Notes: generated from the sequence alone by a model not told the origin. DNA of 64,000 nucleotides from Caldilineaceae bacterium (GCA_026645575.1 JAPKMW010000016.1:1-64000), one strand, 5' to 3'; positions 15,787 through 27,700 are shown, numbered from the stretch's first letter. Program-made: numbers and translations.

Positions 15787-17772
15787 ATGATAAACAACGA
15801 AGCGACACCGAGAATCATTGATTTTGACCGCAGTTTGTGTCGGAATTTGACGGCTTCCGGCACACGGGAGTGGTTGGTGACGAATGGGATTGGCGGCTAT
15901 GCGGCGGGAACGGTAGCAGGAGTTTTGACCCGCCGCTATCATGGCTTGCTGATTGCTGCACTCAAGCCGCCGTTGGGGCGCACATTGTTGGCGACCAAGC
16001 TGGATGAAACGGCGACCTACAATGGTCAATCCTATCCGCTCTTTGCCAACGCTTGGCAAGGGGAGGTGGTCGACCCGCTGGGTTTCCATCATCTAGACCA
16101 TTTTTACCTGGACGGCACAACACCGGTATGGGAGTATACCTGCGCCGATGCCGTGCTGGAAAAGCGCATTTGGATGCAGCAGGGTGAAAACACTACATAC
16201 ATCCGTTATCAACTACAACGCGCCAGCCAGCCGTTACACCTGACGCTAAAGGCGTTGGTCAACTATCGCGACTATCACAGCAGCACCCATGCCGGTGATT
16301 GGCGGATGCAGATTGACGAAGTCGCCAATGGCCTACGGGTCAGCCCCTATGACGGCGCAACCGCTTTCTACTTGTTCAGTGATCATGCTCAGGTGCAACT
16401 GCGCCATGAGTGGTATCGCAACTTTGCCCTGAGCGTAGAAGCTTATCGTGGGCTGGATAGCAGTGAAGCTCATCTCTATGCCGGTGATTTTACCGTTACA
16501 CTGCAACCTGGCGAAGCTGTAACCCTGCTCTTCAGCACCAACGCCACCCCTACCCTGGATGGCGCAACCGCTTACGCCGCCCAACAACAGCACGAACAGC
16601 AACTAGTAGCCCAAGCCAAGCCGTCTTGTCTCAAAGCCATTGACCAGTTGGTCTTAGCCGCCGATCAATTTGTCGTCAGTCGCCCCTCGGCGCTTGATTC
16701 TAACGGACACTCAGTCATCGCCGGCTATCCCTGGTTTGGCGACTGGGGACGCGACACGATGATCGCGCTGCCGGGCTTGACCTTGACCACCGGTCGCCCG
16801 ACAATTGCGGCCAGCATCCTGCGCACCTTTGCCGGTTTTGTTGATCAAGGCATGTTACCCAACCGCTTCCCCGATGCGGGCGAGACACCGGAATATAACA
16901 CCGCCGATGCCACCTTGTGGTATTTTGAGGCGATTCGGGCCTATCACGCTGCCACCGGCGACGATGCGCTGTTGCGGGATCTCTTCCCGGTGCTACAGGA
17001 GATTATTGACTGGCATGTGCGCGGCACACGCTATCAAATTCATGTCGATGCCAACGATGGCCTGCTCTATGCCGGTGAACCGGGGGTGCAACTGACCTGG
17101 ATGGATGCTAAGGTGGGCGATTGGGTGGTGACGCCGCGTATGGGCAAGGCGGTGGAGTTGAATGCCCTCTGGTATAATGCGCTCTGTAGCATGGCGGACT
17201 TTGCCAAACGACTACGCAAGTCAGCCACAGCCTATAACAACTTGGCAAAACAAGCGCAAAGCGGTTTTGCTCGCTTTTGGAGCAGCGAACATGGGTACTG
17301 TTATGATGTGATCGACACACCCGAAGGCAATGACACTCGCCTGCGCCCGAACCAACTTTTTGCGGTCTCGCTGCCCTATAGTCCATTATCGCCAGAACAA
17401 CAGAAAGACATTGTGGATGTCTGCGCGCAACGGTTGCTCACGCCGCACGGTCTGCACAGTCTGGCCCCTGGCGATCCGGCCTATGTGGCGCACTATGGTG
17501 GCAATGCCTACCAACGGGATAGCGGCTATCATCAAGGGACAGTCTGGGCGTGGTTGATCGGCCCCTTTGTGTTGGCCCATCTGCGGGTCTATCAAGACAA
17601 AGCGCTGGCGCGTTCCTACTTGCTGCCGTTGCTCCGTCATCTGTCCGATCATGGGCTAGGCAGCATCAGCGAAATTTTTGACGCCGAAGCGCCCTTCACG
17701 CCGCGTGGTTGTTTTGCCCAGGCGTGGAGTGTGGCGGAAGTGTTGCGGGCGTGGGCGGCGTGTCAAGAATAG
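15787..17772 (+). CDS. Amylo-alpha-1,6-glucosidase (glycogen debranching enzyme)
   Basis: 661 aa, the usual size of the prokaryotic GDE N + GDE C architecture (GH133-like). The N-terminal domain has REWLVTNGIGGYAAGTV and RRYHGLLIAAL near residues 20-55. The C-terminal (alpha/alpha)6-barrel has AGYPWFGDWGRDTMIALPGL near residue 312 and later TWMDAKVGDWVVTPR and YHQGTVWAWLIGPF. The acidic residues in GDWGRD and TWMDAK are expected active-site residues. It removes alpha-1,6 branches from glycogen. The GTG at 15778 is an alternative start; ATG 15787 has the better spacing from AAGGGG. The subtilisin-CBM48 gene starts 4 bases after its stop, so the two are probably cotranscribed. Confidence 0.9.
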   Translation: MINNEATPRIIDFDRSLCRNLTASGTREWLVTNGIGGYAAGTVAGVLTRRYHGLLIAALKPPLGRTLLATKLDETATYNGQSYPLFANAWQGEVVDPLGFHHLDHFYLDGTTPVWEYTCADAVLEKRIWMQQGENTTYIRYQLQRASQPLHLTLKALVNYRDYHSSTHAGDWRMQIDEVANGLRVSPYDGATAFYLFSDHAQVQLRHEWYRNFALSVEAYRGLDSSEAHLYAGDFTVTLQPGEAVTLLFSTNATPTLDGATAYAAQQQHEQQLVAQAKPSCLKAIDQLVLAADQFVVSRPSALDSNGHSVIAGYPWFGDWGRDTMIALPGLTLTTGRPTIAASILRTFAGFVDQGMLPNRFPDAGETPEYNTADATLWYFEAIRAYHAATGDDALLRDLFPVLQEIIDWHVRGTRYQIHVDANDGLLYAGEPGVQLTWMDAKVGDWVVTPRMGKAVELNALWYNALCSMADFAKRLRKSATAYNNLAKQAQSGFARFWSSEHGYCYDVIDTPEGNDTRLRPNQLFAVSLPYSPLSPEQQKDIVDVCAQRLLTPHGLHSLAPGDPAYVAHYGGNAYQRDSGYHQGTVWAWLIGPFVLAHLRVYQDKALARSYLLPLLRHLSDHGLGSISEIFDAEAPFTPRGCFAQAWSVAEVLRAWAACQE

Positions 17773-17776
17773 TACC

Positions 17777-19333
17777 ATGATGAATGCTTTAACACCTTGT
17801 CCCCTTTGCCAAAAACCAACCGAACGCCAGCGCCTGAGCGCAACGCATGAGTATGCCTTCTGGCGACGCACCGACGGCGCTTGTCCAGCCTGCGTCCAAC
17901 AAGCCTTGTTGCAACTCCTCCTGGCGGAAGGCGATGCGGCATTGCATGAACAGATCCAAACCGTCTGGCCGCTCGATGCAGAAGCGGCCTTTGGCGCGCT
18001 ACCGACCCCCTTGCGCCTCCACGCTGACCCGCGCTTCACCGGCCAAGGCGTGACCATTGCGCTGATCGATTCCGGCTTTTACCCGCATCCTGATCTCACG
18101 CAACCGCGCAACCGGATTCGTGCTTGGGTGGATGCCGGGCAAGAGGAGGTAATCACCTGTGTCTTCTCTCCCTCCGACATCCCACAGTGGCCGGCCTGGG
18201 ATGGGGCGCATGATTGGCAATGGCACGGCACGATGACCAGCGTCACCGCGGCGGGTAATGGGTTTCTCAGTCAAGGTCTTTATTGTGGGCTGGCGGGTGA
18301 CGCCGAGTTGGTTTTGATCCAGGTGCGTGATCGCGAAGGGGCGATCACCAACGAAACCATCACTCGCGCCTTACACTGGTTGCATCAACAAGGCCCGGCG
18401 CTTGGGGTGCGGGTAGTGAACATGTCTGTGGCGGGTGATCCGGTCTGGCCGTTGGTGGGTAATCCGGTGGATGAGGCGGTGGCCGCGCTGGTTGAATTGG
18501 GGATGACGGTGGTCGTCGCTGCCGGCAACAATGGGGAACGCCGCCTCGTGCCACCCGCCACTGCGCCCCTCGCCCTGACCATCGGCGGTATCGATGATCA
18601 TAACACCTTTGCCCATGAGGACGACGCGCTCTGGCACAGCAACTATGGCGAGAGCAGCGCCGGCGCTTTCAAACCGGAACTGGTGGCGCCCAGCATTTGG
18701 GTCGCCGCGCCCTTACTACCTGGCACAGCCATCGCAAAGGAAGCCGCCTATCTTTTTAGCCGTCGTCGCCACGGTGACGATAGCCAAGATGACCGCATTG
18801 CCGAGTTGAAGCTGATCACGCCCCATTACCAACATGTTGACGGCACCAGCTTTGCCGCACCGCTGGTCGCCAGTGCGGTTGCGTGTCTATTGCAAGCCAA
18901 TCCAACGTTGACGCCACAGGTAGTACGCGACCTCTTGATAACGACAGCCTATCGCTTGCCGGATGTGCCGGTGGAAAGGCAAGGGGGCGGCGTTTTGAAT
19001 GCCGGGTATGCGATTGCGCTAGCTTTGCACGAGATGCACCGGGAAATTCCCCTATCACCCCATATCACACCGGACGGCGTCAGCTTTACGCTACATGACC
19101 ACTGGGCGCAACAGGTGCAGGTGTTGGGCAATTGGGATGGGTGGCAAGCGCCCGGTTTGCTGGCGCAGCAAGTGGAAGCTGGAGTGTGGCAGACGGCGCC
19201 CCTTGCTCTCCCCGCTGGGCGCTATCTCTACAAATTTTTGCTCGATGGCACGCGCTGGCTGGATGATCCGGCCAATCCCCAGAAAAGGCCGGATACCTAT
19301 GGTGGCTTGAACAGTTTGCTGCTGCTGCCATAG
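17777..19333 (+). CDS. Subtilisin-like protease fused to a C-terminal glycogen-binding (CBM48/AMPK-beta-like) domain
   Basis: 518 aa from ATG 17777, 4 bases after the debranching enzyme stop. Residues 8-39 hold two Cys pairs (CPLC, CPAC) that look like a zinc ribbon. The S8 peptidase domain follows with all catalytic residues: Asp98 in IALIDSG, His150 in WQWHGT, oxyanion Asn251 in AAGNN and Ser358 in GTSFAAP. From about residue 434 the chain becomes a CBM48-like module with VQVLGNWDGW, GRYLYKFLLDG and WLDDPANP. There is no signal peptide or propeptide, so it should act in the cytoplasm. A protease tethered to alpha-glucan, cotranscribed with a debranching enzyme, suggests turnover of glycogen-bound proteins. 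That role is inference. I know of no described family with this layout. Confidence 0.85.
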   Translation: MMNALTPCPLCQKPTERQRLSATHEYAFWRRTDGACPACVQQALLQLLLAEGDAALHEQIQTVWPLDAEAAFGALPTPLRLHADPRFTGQGVTIALIDSGFYPHPDLTQPRNRIRAWVDAGQEEVITCVFSPSDIPQWPAWDGAHDWQWHGTMTSVTAAGNGFLSQGLYCGLAGDAELVLIQVRDREGAITNETITRALHWLHQQGPALGVRVVNMSVAGDPVWPLVGNPVDEAVAALVELGMTVVVAAGNNGERRLVPPATAPLALTIGGIDDHNTFAHEDDALWHSNYGESSAGAFKPELVAPSIWVAAPLLPGTAIAKEAAYLFSRRRHGDDSQDDRIAELKLITPHYQHVDGTSFAAPLVASAVACLLQANPTLTPQVVRDLLITTAYRLPDVPVERQGGGVLNAGYAIALALHEMHREIPLSPHITPDGVSFTLHDHWAQQVQVLGNWDGWQAPGLLAQQVEAGVWQTAPLALPAGRYLYKFLLDGTRWLDDPANPQKRPDTYGGLNSLLLLP

Positions 19334-19376
19334 CGTGCGGAGGTATTGCTAACGCATTCTAGGTTAGACCACAAAT

Positions 19377-20339
19377 TTATGACAAGTTGTGCTGCACGGT
19401 TTCAAGCTTTGCCAGCGCCGTCTCTAGCGGCAGTGGTTTCACTGGAAACGGACCTGTTTCCAGATCAAGACCGTTGGTCGCCGCTTCCAACACTGCTAAC
19501 ATCCGTCCCGCAATCCGTCCTTGATCGTCTTTGCTATACCGGTCAAAGTTCATTGGTAGGCGCCGATAATCCATATCGTAGCCATAGAGCGCTTCCTCAA
19601 AGGTCTTACGGTACGCCATACCAAAATCAAAATCGAGAATATCATTGCCGTTGAGCGGAATTTTCACGGTAGGAATGAGATCATCGACATCAAATTCGTG
19701 CAGATAGACACGACCTTGCATGAAGGTAGGACGGGGATCCAAAACGACGATATGATAGGCATGAGCGCCCGCTTTCTGCTTGCTGTAATCGGCCAGTCGC
19801 TCAAAGGTCGGCGGCGTTTCATGCAAATAATCGAGTTCGACAAAGACCAACCCATTGCGCAATAGCTCTTTCCGCTTGGCGCGATAGCTTTGCGCGTCCA
19901 GGCTTCCCCCTTTGTTGGAAGGTGAAAGCAGTTCAATCCATGCAACAGGAATGCTCAGATCATTGACCAACCGTTCATAAATGGCAACTGCATAGTAGGG
20001 ATGTTCAGCATCGTCTTCCGCATCAACGAACTCTTCTATGGGCAATGTTTGGACATCGGCATAGCGCAATGGTGATGCCGGCGTTCGGTTCGACCCCAAA
20101 TCACCAATTAAAATATCTGCGCGCGGCAAGCTGGGGTGATCAGCGACACGGCGAATTTGCAGCGATTCTTCCGTTTCTGCAGTATAGCCCATTGGCAGCA
20201 GGCGCGCCTTTAAAGTCACCAATAACTGGGCAATGTGAACATTATGAAAGCGGTTCCACTTCCCAATACCTTGCCAGTGGCTATGCAAATGAGCATTGAT
20301 GCCCAAGTATTGATTTTTAATCGAACGAACAATAGGCAT
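19377..20339 (-). CDS. DUF4058 family protein (divergent N-terminus)
   Basis: 320 aa. Start chosen at 20339 behind GGGAGGAACAAGG. Family hallmarks are VAWIELLSPSNKGG, the basic YRAKRKELL helix, FVELDYL and a late IPLNGNDILDFDFGMAYR. The common MPSPFPGMDPYLE opening is replaced by MPIVRSIKNQYLGINAHLHS, seen in a subgroup. A central IE-LLSP-x-N-K…F-x-E-LDYL arrangement recalls PD-(D/E)XK nuclease folds, but the function is unknown. Another DUF4058 gene is at 41007. It ends convergently against the subtilisin gene and is divergent from the enolase gene. Confidence 0.82.
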   Translation of the reverse strand: MPIVRSIKNQYLGINAHLHSHWQGIGKWNRFHNVHIAQLLVTLKARLLPMGYTAETEESLQIRRVADHPSLPRADILIGDLGSNRTPASPLRYADVQTLPIEEFVDAEDDAEHPYYAVAIYERLVNDLSIPVAWIELLSPSNKGGSLDAQSYRAKRKELLRNGLVFVELDYLHETPPTFERLADYSKQKAGAHAYHIVVLDPRPTFMQGRVYLHEFDVDDLIPTVKIPLNGNDILDFDFGMAYRKTFEEALYGYDMDYRRLPMNFDRYSKDDQGRIAGRMLAVLEAATNGLDLETGPFPVKPLPLETALAKLETVQHNLS

Positions 20340-20504
20340 CCTTGTTCCTCCCTTTCTGCCGCGCCCTATCGACAATCTACCGCCACATCATTATACCACA
20401 GCTCCCTGAATGATCGGTGCCTGACATTGCAAGCTATCCGTTGTATAATGCCACTATCGTCTTTTCCTCCTCATCACGATAGACAGACTATTCAGGAGAA
20501 AATC

Positions 20505-21692
20505 ATGAAAATTACCCATGTGCGCGTCCTCAAAGTGAGCGGCACCCTCCATCACGAAGGTGAATTTTGGGAAGAACGGTTGATTCGCCCGGTGGACATC
20601 TACCCCGAACACAAGGCGGAAGGGCCAAGCTGGCTGGCCAGGGTGAGCGATGGCGTCTACCGCCATACCGCTTACTTTGTCCGCATTGAAACCGATAACG
20701 GCGTCTACGGCATCGGTGGCCCGATTTCGGAAGATCAGGTCTACTTTGTCGGCAAGCAACTGGCGCCGCTTTTAATCGGCCACGACCCGCTGGCGATTGA
20801 ACGGCTCTGGGATCGCATGTACCGCATGATGATTCACGGGCGCAAAGGCGTCGTCATGATGGCGATCAGCGCCATCGATTGCGCCCTATGGGATTTGAAG
20901 GGCAAACATTTCAACACGCCTGTCTATGTGTTGTTGGGCGGCCCGACCCGCACTGAGATCCCCGCCTATGCCAGTATGCTGGGCTATTCGCTCGACCCGG
21001 AACTGGTGCAAGAACGGGTGCAGGCCGTGACCGCCGAAGGCTACAAAGCCAGCAAATGGTTCTTCCGCGACGGCCCGACCGATGGCGCCGCCGGCATTCA
21101 ACGCAATCTGCGGCTGGTGCGCACCCTGCGCGAGTCGGTCGGCCCCGATGTGGACATTATGCTCGACGCCTGGTCGAGTTGGGATGTCCCTTATACGATT
21201 CAGATGGCGGCGCGGCTGGAAGAGTATGCGCCCCGCTGGATCGAAGAGCCGGTGCTGGCCGACAAGATCGCCCAATATGCCGAAATTCGGCGCAACGTGC
21301 GCGTCCCCATCTCCGGCGGCGAACATGAGTACACCCGCTGGGGCGCCAAAGCGTTACTCGATGCCGGCGCCTGTGATGTCTATCAACAGGACATCTACTG
21401 GGCCGGCGGCATCTCGGAGACGATGAAGATCATCACCTTGGCCTCGGCCTATGACATGCCAGTGATCCCCCACGGCCACTCGACGCCGGCCTCGGCTCAC
21501 GTGATTGCGGCCTGGCCGGTCACAACCTGCCCACTGCTGGAATATTTGATCAAGTGGAATGAGATCCATCAACACTTCCTCAAAACGCCGCTCAAGCCGG
21601 TCAATGGTATTGTCACCCTGCCCACCGCCCCTGGCCTGGGCATGGAACTGGATGAGGCGAAGATGGAAACGAAGGAAGAAGTAGCTTTCTAG
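20505..21692 (+). CDS. Enolase-superfamily dehydratase, L-rhamnonate-dehydratase-like
   Basis: 395 aa. Start at 20505 behind CAGGAGAAAATC. The mandelate racemase/enolase pattern is complete. There is a capping N-terminal domain, MLDAW giving the first metal-binding Asp near residue 221, RWIEEPV giving the second Glu, SGGEHE for the third, and VIPHGHS carrying the catalytic His near residue 325. PHGHS and the EHEYTRW segment match the rhamnonate dehydratase branch better than muconate cycloisomerase. It would dehydrate an acid sugar to a 2-keto-3-deoxy acid in the cytoplasm using Mg2+. No other rhamnose gene is next to it, so the sugar is uncertain. Confidence 0.85.
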   Translation: MKITHVRVLKVSGTLHHEGEFWEERLIRPVDIYPEHKAEGPSWLARVSDGVYRHTAYFVRIETDNGVYGIGGPISEDQVYFVGKQLAPLLIGHDPLAIERLWDRMYRMMIHGRKGVVMMAISAIDCALWDLKGKHFNTPVYVLLGGPTRTEIPAYASMLGYSLDPELVQERVQAVTAEGYKASKWFFRDGPTDGAAGIQRNLRLVRTLRESVGPDVDIMLDAWSSWDVPYTIQMAARLEEYAPRWIEEPVLADKIAQYAEIRRNVRVPISGGEHEYTRWGAKALLDAGACDVYQQDIYWAGGISETMKIITLASAYDMPVIPHGHSTPASAHVIAAWPVTTCPLLEYLIKWNEIHQHFLKTPLKPVNGIVTLPTAPGLGMELDEAKMETKEEVAF

Positions 21693-21761
21693 CTCAAATC
21701 CGAAGCGGTTAGTCAAAAATTTTCACATTTATCTCTACCATACTAAAAGTAAATTGAGAAG

Positions 21762-21811
21762 CGGCCTTTTCGTAGGGACGTCGGGGGGCGGGCGTCCCTA
21801 CGAAAAGGCCG
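21762..21811. repeat. Perfect 19-bp inverted repeat, CGTAGGGACG family
   Basis: CGGCCTTTTCGTAGGGACG (21762-21780) and its exact complement (21793-21811) enclose a G-rich 12-base loop. It lies 70 bases after the dehydratase stop, in the 300-base spacer before the membrane protein gene. A hairpin terminator is possible, but no T-run follows. The rest of that spacer shows nothing I recognise. Confidence 0.85.
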
Positions 21812-21992
21812 ACTTTCATTTTGGCTTGAGTAGAACATCGCTACCACTACACAGAGCGTAACAGAGCGTCAATCCATCTCTGTTTTTCTTACTAGTTAGC
21901 GCATTGTCATTCTCGTACAGAATGCAGTATACTGCATTGAACTTTTGCATGAGTAACGACTCAATCAAACGACACTTTATTTCTAATTCAGC

Positions 21993-24191
21993 ATGGCTCA
22001 TTCCACCACTAACTCGACCCGCCCCGCTCGTCAAGCGATCCGGCATGGCCTGGTTCTCCTGGGTTATTTTCTGCTTACCATTGTGATGACCTGGCCCCTC
22101 GTCACGCAGATAACCACCGCCATCCCCGGCGATAGCTTTGACGGCTGGCAGAACTACTGGAACCTCTGGTGGGTGAAAACGGCCTTGGTCGACCGGCAAC
22201 AATCCCCCTTTGTCACCGATCTGCTCTATTACCCAACCGGCGTTGGTCTCTACTTTCACACCCTCAACCCCTTTAACGGCCTGCTCACTCTCCCCCTCCA
22301 ACTGAGCGGCAGCCTCTTCATCGCCTACAACGCCGTTGTCTTTTTTAGTTGGACGGTGGCGGGGTATGGGGTTTATTTGTTGACGCGGTGGGTACTAGGG
22401 ATTGGATATTGGGTATTGCCTGATCGAGCGCCTTCAATATCCAATACCCAGTCCCTAATATCTGCTTTCCTCGCTGGCGCCATCTTCACCTTCGCGCCTG
22501 TTCATATGGCCCACCTGTTGGGACACATGCAGGTGATGAGTTTGCAGTGGCTTCCCTTTTATGTTCTCTCCTTGTTGCAAGCCATCGCTCGCTGCCGCCG
22601 GGGGCAAGCGTGGAGACGGCAGGCGCTTATGGCCGGTCTTTTCCTCGCTCTGGCCGGCCTCTGCGACTGGTACTTTGTTCTCTATCTTTTCTTTTTTACC
22701 GGTCTCGTCGTTCTCTGGCAATTCCTCCCCGGTCACTGGGGTAACAATCTAAAATCTACAATCGGCAATCTAAAATCAGCAATCCTTCCCCCGCTGTTAG
22801 CTGGGACGATTATGTTACTTCTGCTCAGTCCCGTGTTGATCCCGATGGTGCGCGAGGCGACGCAATTTAGCTTTATGGTGCGCCCCACCAGTGACCTCTA
22901 CATCTTCAGCGCCAGCCTGCTGGATTTCGTGGTGCCGAACCGGCTGCACACCCTGTGGCGACCGGAGAGCTTCACCTGGCCGGGCAACCAGATCGCACCG
23001 GTCAGTGAGCGCACCATTAGCATCGGTTACATTCCGCTGTTGCTCGCCCTGGTGGCCCTCTGGCGCTGGCGACCGGCGGTGCGTTTCTGGGCGGTGACGG
23101 CGCTCTTCTTTCTGCTCCTGGCGCTGGGGCCGCGCATCCACCTGGGCAACATCACCGAAGCCGACCTGCCTACCACCCTCAGCAACACGACGCCGGAGTG
23201 GACGCCCTTTGCCCTGCTCAACCGCACGGTGCCCTTTATGCGCATCAGCCGCAGTGTCAGTCGTTATGCCCTGATGGTGCAACTGGCGATGGCGGTGATG
23301 GCAGGGATTGGATTGGCAACGCTTTTGCAACGACGGCGCGCATTGACCGGCTGGTTGACCAACGGCGCGTTGCTCCTGCTCTTGTTAGGTGAATTCTGGG
23401 TTGCGCCCTACCCCATGAGTCCGCCGGATACACCGGCCTTTTATGAACAGATCAGGGGGATGGCCGATGTACGGGGGATTCTCAACCTGCCGATGAACTA
23501 TGACCGCCCTGGCTATCTGCTCTACCAGACTGTCCACCAGAAACCGCTGGCGGTAGCCTACATCAGTCGCGACGACCCACGCACCCTCACTGAACGTATT
23601 CCCGTATTGCAACATTTTCGCCACCTGGGACCGGACATTGTGGATGTTGATCCGGTGGCCGTAGGCCGCACGGTGTTGACTGACCTGGGGATCGACCTGG
23701 TGATTCAGGACCGTTACAAAATGCCCGGCGGGCTGGAACGGAGCTACACCGAGGAACTTGCAAACGCCATCTTTGCCGGACAAACGCCGCTCTACGCCGA
23801 TGAACGTATCACGGTACAGCGTGTCCAGCCGCCGGCAACGCCGATTCCTTATCTCGCGCTGGGTGCTGTCAACTGGGGGCCACTGGAAGAGCGGGAAGAT
23901 GGGCATCGGCAACGGGCGTTGATCGGTCAGTCTGCTACGCTGGCAATGCACTATGCCCCGCCACAGAGTCAACTCCAATTACACTATCGCACCTTACCGG
24001 GCGTGGATTTACAGATTCGTAGTGCGGATGGTCAAACCCTAGCGACGTTCCCACCGGCGCCAGACGCGACAGTCGGGATCGTTGATGTTACTGCATCTAC
24101 ACCTAGCAGCAGTGAGGCAACGATCAACTTGGACTTGAATACAGGACGACCGAATGGCGTGTGGATTGAAAGGATAACACTTCTCTACTAA
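21993..24191 (+). CDS. Multi-pass membrane protein, GT-C glycosyltransferase-like
   Basis: 732 aa. About ten hydrophobic segments run from residue 18 to 470, followed by a soluble C-terminal domain of about 250 residues. After the first membrane helix comes [17 protein letters not shown], placed like the acidic first-loop motif of GT-C lipid-linked sugar transferases. The next loop ([20 protein letters not shown]) is also typical of this group. It probably acts at the cytoplasmic membrane with a polyprenyl-phosphate sugar donor; the acceptor is unknown. Residues about 134-157 are encoded by an inserted palindromic element and residues about 252-265 by a direct repeat of another spacer word. 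The reading frame stays open through both. Confidence 0.7.
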   Translation: MAHSTTNSTRPARQAIRHGLVLLGYFLLTIVMTWPLVTQITTAIPGDSFDGWQNYWNLWWVKTALVDRQQSPFVTDLLYYPTGVGLYFHTLNPFNGLLTLPLQLSGSLFIAYNAVVFFSWTVAGYGVYLLTRWVLGIGYWVLPDRAPSISNTQSLISAFLAGAIFTFAPVHMAHLLGHMQVMSLQWLPFYVLSLLQAIARCRRGQAWRRQALMAGLFLALAGLCDWYFVLYLFFFTGLVVLWQFLPGHWGNNLKSTIGNLKSAILPPLLAGTIMLLLLSPVLIPMVREATQFSFMVRPTSDLYIFSASLLDFVVPNRLHTLWRPESFTWPGNQIAPVSERTISIGYIPLLLALVALWRWRPAVRFWAVTALFFLLLALGPRIHLGNITEADLPTTLSNTTPEWTPFALLNRTVPFMRISRSVSRYALMVQLAMAVMAGIGLATLLQRRRALTGWLTNGALLLLLLGEFWVAPYPMSPPDTPAFYEQIRGMADVRGILNLPMNYDRPGYLLYQTVHQKPLAVAYISRDDPRTLTERIPVLQHFRHLGPDIVDVDPVAVGRTVLTDLGIDLVIQDRYKMPGGLERSYTEELANAIFAGQTPLYADERITVQRVQPPATPIPYLALGAVNWGPLEEREDGHRQRALIGQSATLAMHYAPPQSQLQLHYRTLPGVDLQIRSADGQTLATFPPAPDATVGIVDVTASTPSSSEATINLDLNTGRPNGVWIERITLLY
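22394..22461. repeat. Palindromic element inside a coding region, ATTGGGTATTGG family
   Basis: A 25-base left arm (22394-22418, with GGATTGGATATTGGG) and a complementary right arm (22435-22461, with CCAATACCCAGTCCC) flank a 16-base loop. Four transition mismatches exist in the stem. It is translated in frame inside the GT-C-like protein, giving about 23 extra residues ([18 protein letters not shown]). The word family is that of the spacer element at 7683. Confidence 0.85.
22745..22784 (+). repeat. Direct repeat CAATCTAAAATC within coding region
   Basis: CAATCTAAAATC occurs at 22745-22756 and 22766-22777, followed by a third partial CAATC. Translated, it gives NLKST-x-GNLKSAI in the GT-C-like protein. 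It looks like one arm of a spacer element; no complementary arm is nearby. Confidence 0.65.
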
Positions 24192-24213
24192 ACAACCGCG
24201 CGGAAATACCTTT

Positions 24214-24287
24214 CGCTCCTGGCGAGTCCGTGACTCGCCCTGGTCTAATATCTTCGCTCCTGGCGAGTCACGGACTCGCCAGGAGCG
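24214..24287. repeat. Nested palindrome between convergent genes, GAGTCCGTGACTC family
   Basis: Two perfectly complementary 26-base arms (24214-24239 and 24262-24287) surround a 22-base loop. Each arm is itself a palindrome (GGCGAGTC, CGT, GACTCGCC), so either one long hairpin or two short ones can form. It sits between the ends of the membrane protein gene and gcvP, a good place for bidirectional termination. Relatives occur at 27231, 35267 and 51485. Confidence 0.88.
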
Positions 24288-24295
24288 TGAAGTTG

Positions 24296-27199
<2,904 letters not shown>

Positions 27200-27230
27200 A
27201 AAAAGAATCCTCTCTGGTTAATGTAACCCA

Positions 27231-27291
27231 CCGCTCCTAGCCGGTCCGTGACCGGCGGCCTAATCGCCGGTCACGGACCGGCTAGGAGCGG
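27231..27291. repeat. Nested palindrome in the gcvP leader, CCGGTCCGTGACCGG family
   Basis: Perfect 26-base arms (27231-27256, 27266-27291) with a 9-base loop. Each arm also folds on itself (GCCGGTC, CGT, GACCGGC). It lies between the riboswitch terminator and the gcvP ribosome binding site, so it would be in every gcvP message that reads past the terminator. Confidence 0.88.
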
Positions 27292-27311
27292 CGTAATTAC
27301 TGGTTGACAAT

Positions 27312-27341
27312 AAAAAACGGGCATCCAAAACAGATGCCCGT
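27312..27341 (-). terminator. Rho-independent terminator of the glycine riboswitch
   Basis: On the minus strand ACGGGCATC, a short loop (TGTTTTG) and GATGCCCG are followed by TTTTTT. This is a textbook intrinsic terminator directly 3' of aptamer II. It should be disrupted or bypassed when glycine is bound, giving an ON switch for gcvP. Confidence 0.9.
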
Positions 27342-27344
27342 GAT

Positions 27345-27646
27345 CTCTGTCACAAACCTGAGAGATTGTGCCTGGCTTAGAATGACCACTACCAGGTTTG
27401 CCCCGTCGGCGGTTGAGCAACAGCACCCAACACTTTCCAGAGTTGCTACATCACAACGATCCCGGTTGCCTGAGAGCGTCGCCAGACGGGCGTGGCGACC
27501 CGCCTGACTTACACCTTCGGCGATTGGAATAATTAATTGTCAATGGAAAATAATTAATTGTTAATTTTTGTACGACGAATCCCCATTAATAATTAACTAT
27601 TTTCCATTCTCCATTAATTATTACCAATGCTCTCTCGCTGTGATGT
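27345..27646 (-). promoter_or_regulatory. Tandem glycine riboswitch upstream of gcvP
   Basis: Aptamer I spans 27646-27448 on the minus strand. P1 is ACATCACA paired with TGTGATGT; GAGAGAG, CGCCGAAGG and CTCTCAGGCAACCGGGA are the conserved core. Aptamer II spans 27442-27345: CTCTG pairs with CAGAG, with CCGCCGACGGGGCAAACC and CTCTCAGGTTTGTGACAG as core. The linker and order match the known tandem gcv riboswitch. Aptamer I is about 199 nt, nearly twice the normal length, because a palindromic element occupies its P2 loop (27528-27623). The P2 base pairs ATTGG/CCAAT remain intact around it. Confidence 0.92.
27528..27623. repeat. AT-rich palindromic element inside glycine aptamer I
   Basis: About 96 bases between the two strands of P2. 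Arms of about 33 bases (AATAATTAATTGTCAATGGA… on one side, complementary …CCATTCTCCATTAATTATT on the other) have a handful of mismatches and a loop near 27561-27584. The element extends the P2 stem rather than breaking it. Confidence 0.85.
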
Positions 27647-27671
27647 GTCAGCGTTGATTCAATTGGTCGCT

Positions 27672-27700
27672 ATTGTACCTGATTTGGCGGTGATGACCAA
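27672..27700 (-). promoter_or_regulatory. Predicted sigma-70-type promoter for the gcvP leader
   Basis: On the minus strand TTGGTC (27700-27695) and TACAAT (27677-27672) are separated by 17 bases. Transcription would begin about 20 bases before P1 of the glycine riboswitch, which fits well. Confidence 0.65.

Noticed and set aside
19377..20339. DUF4058 protein considered as a Uma2-like restriction endonuclease
   Set aside because: The core fits DUF4058 better; nuclease motifs are only suggestive and no partner methyltransferase is near.
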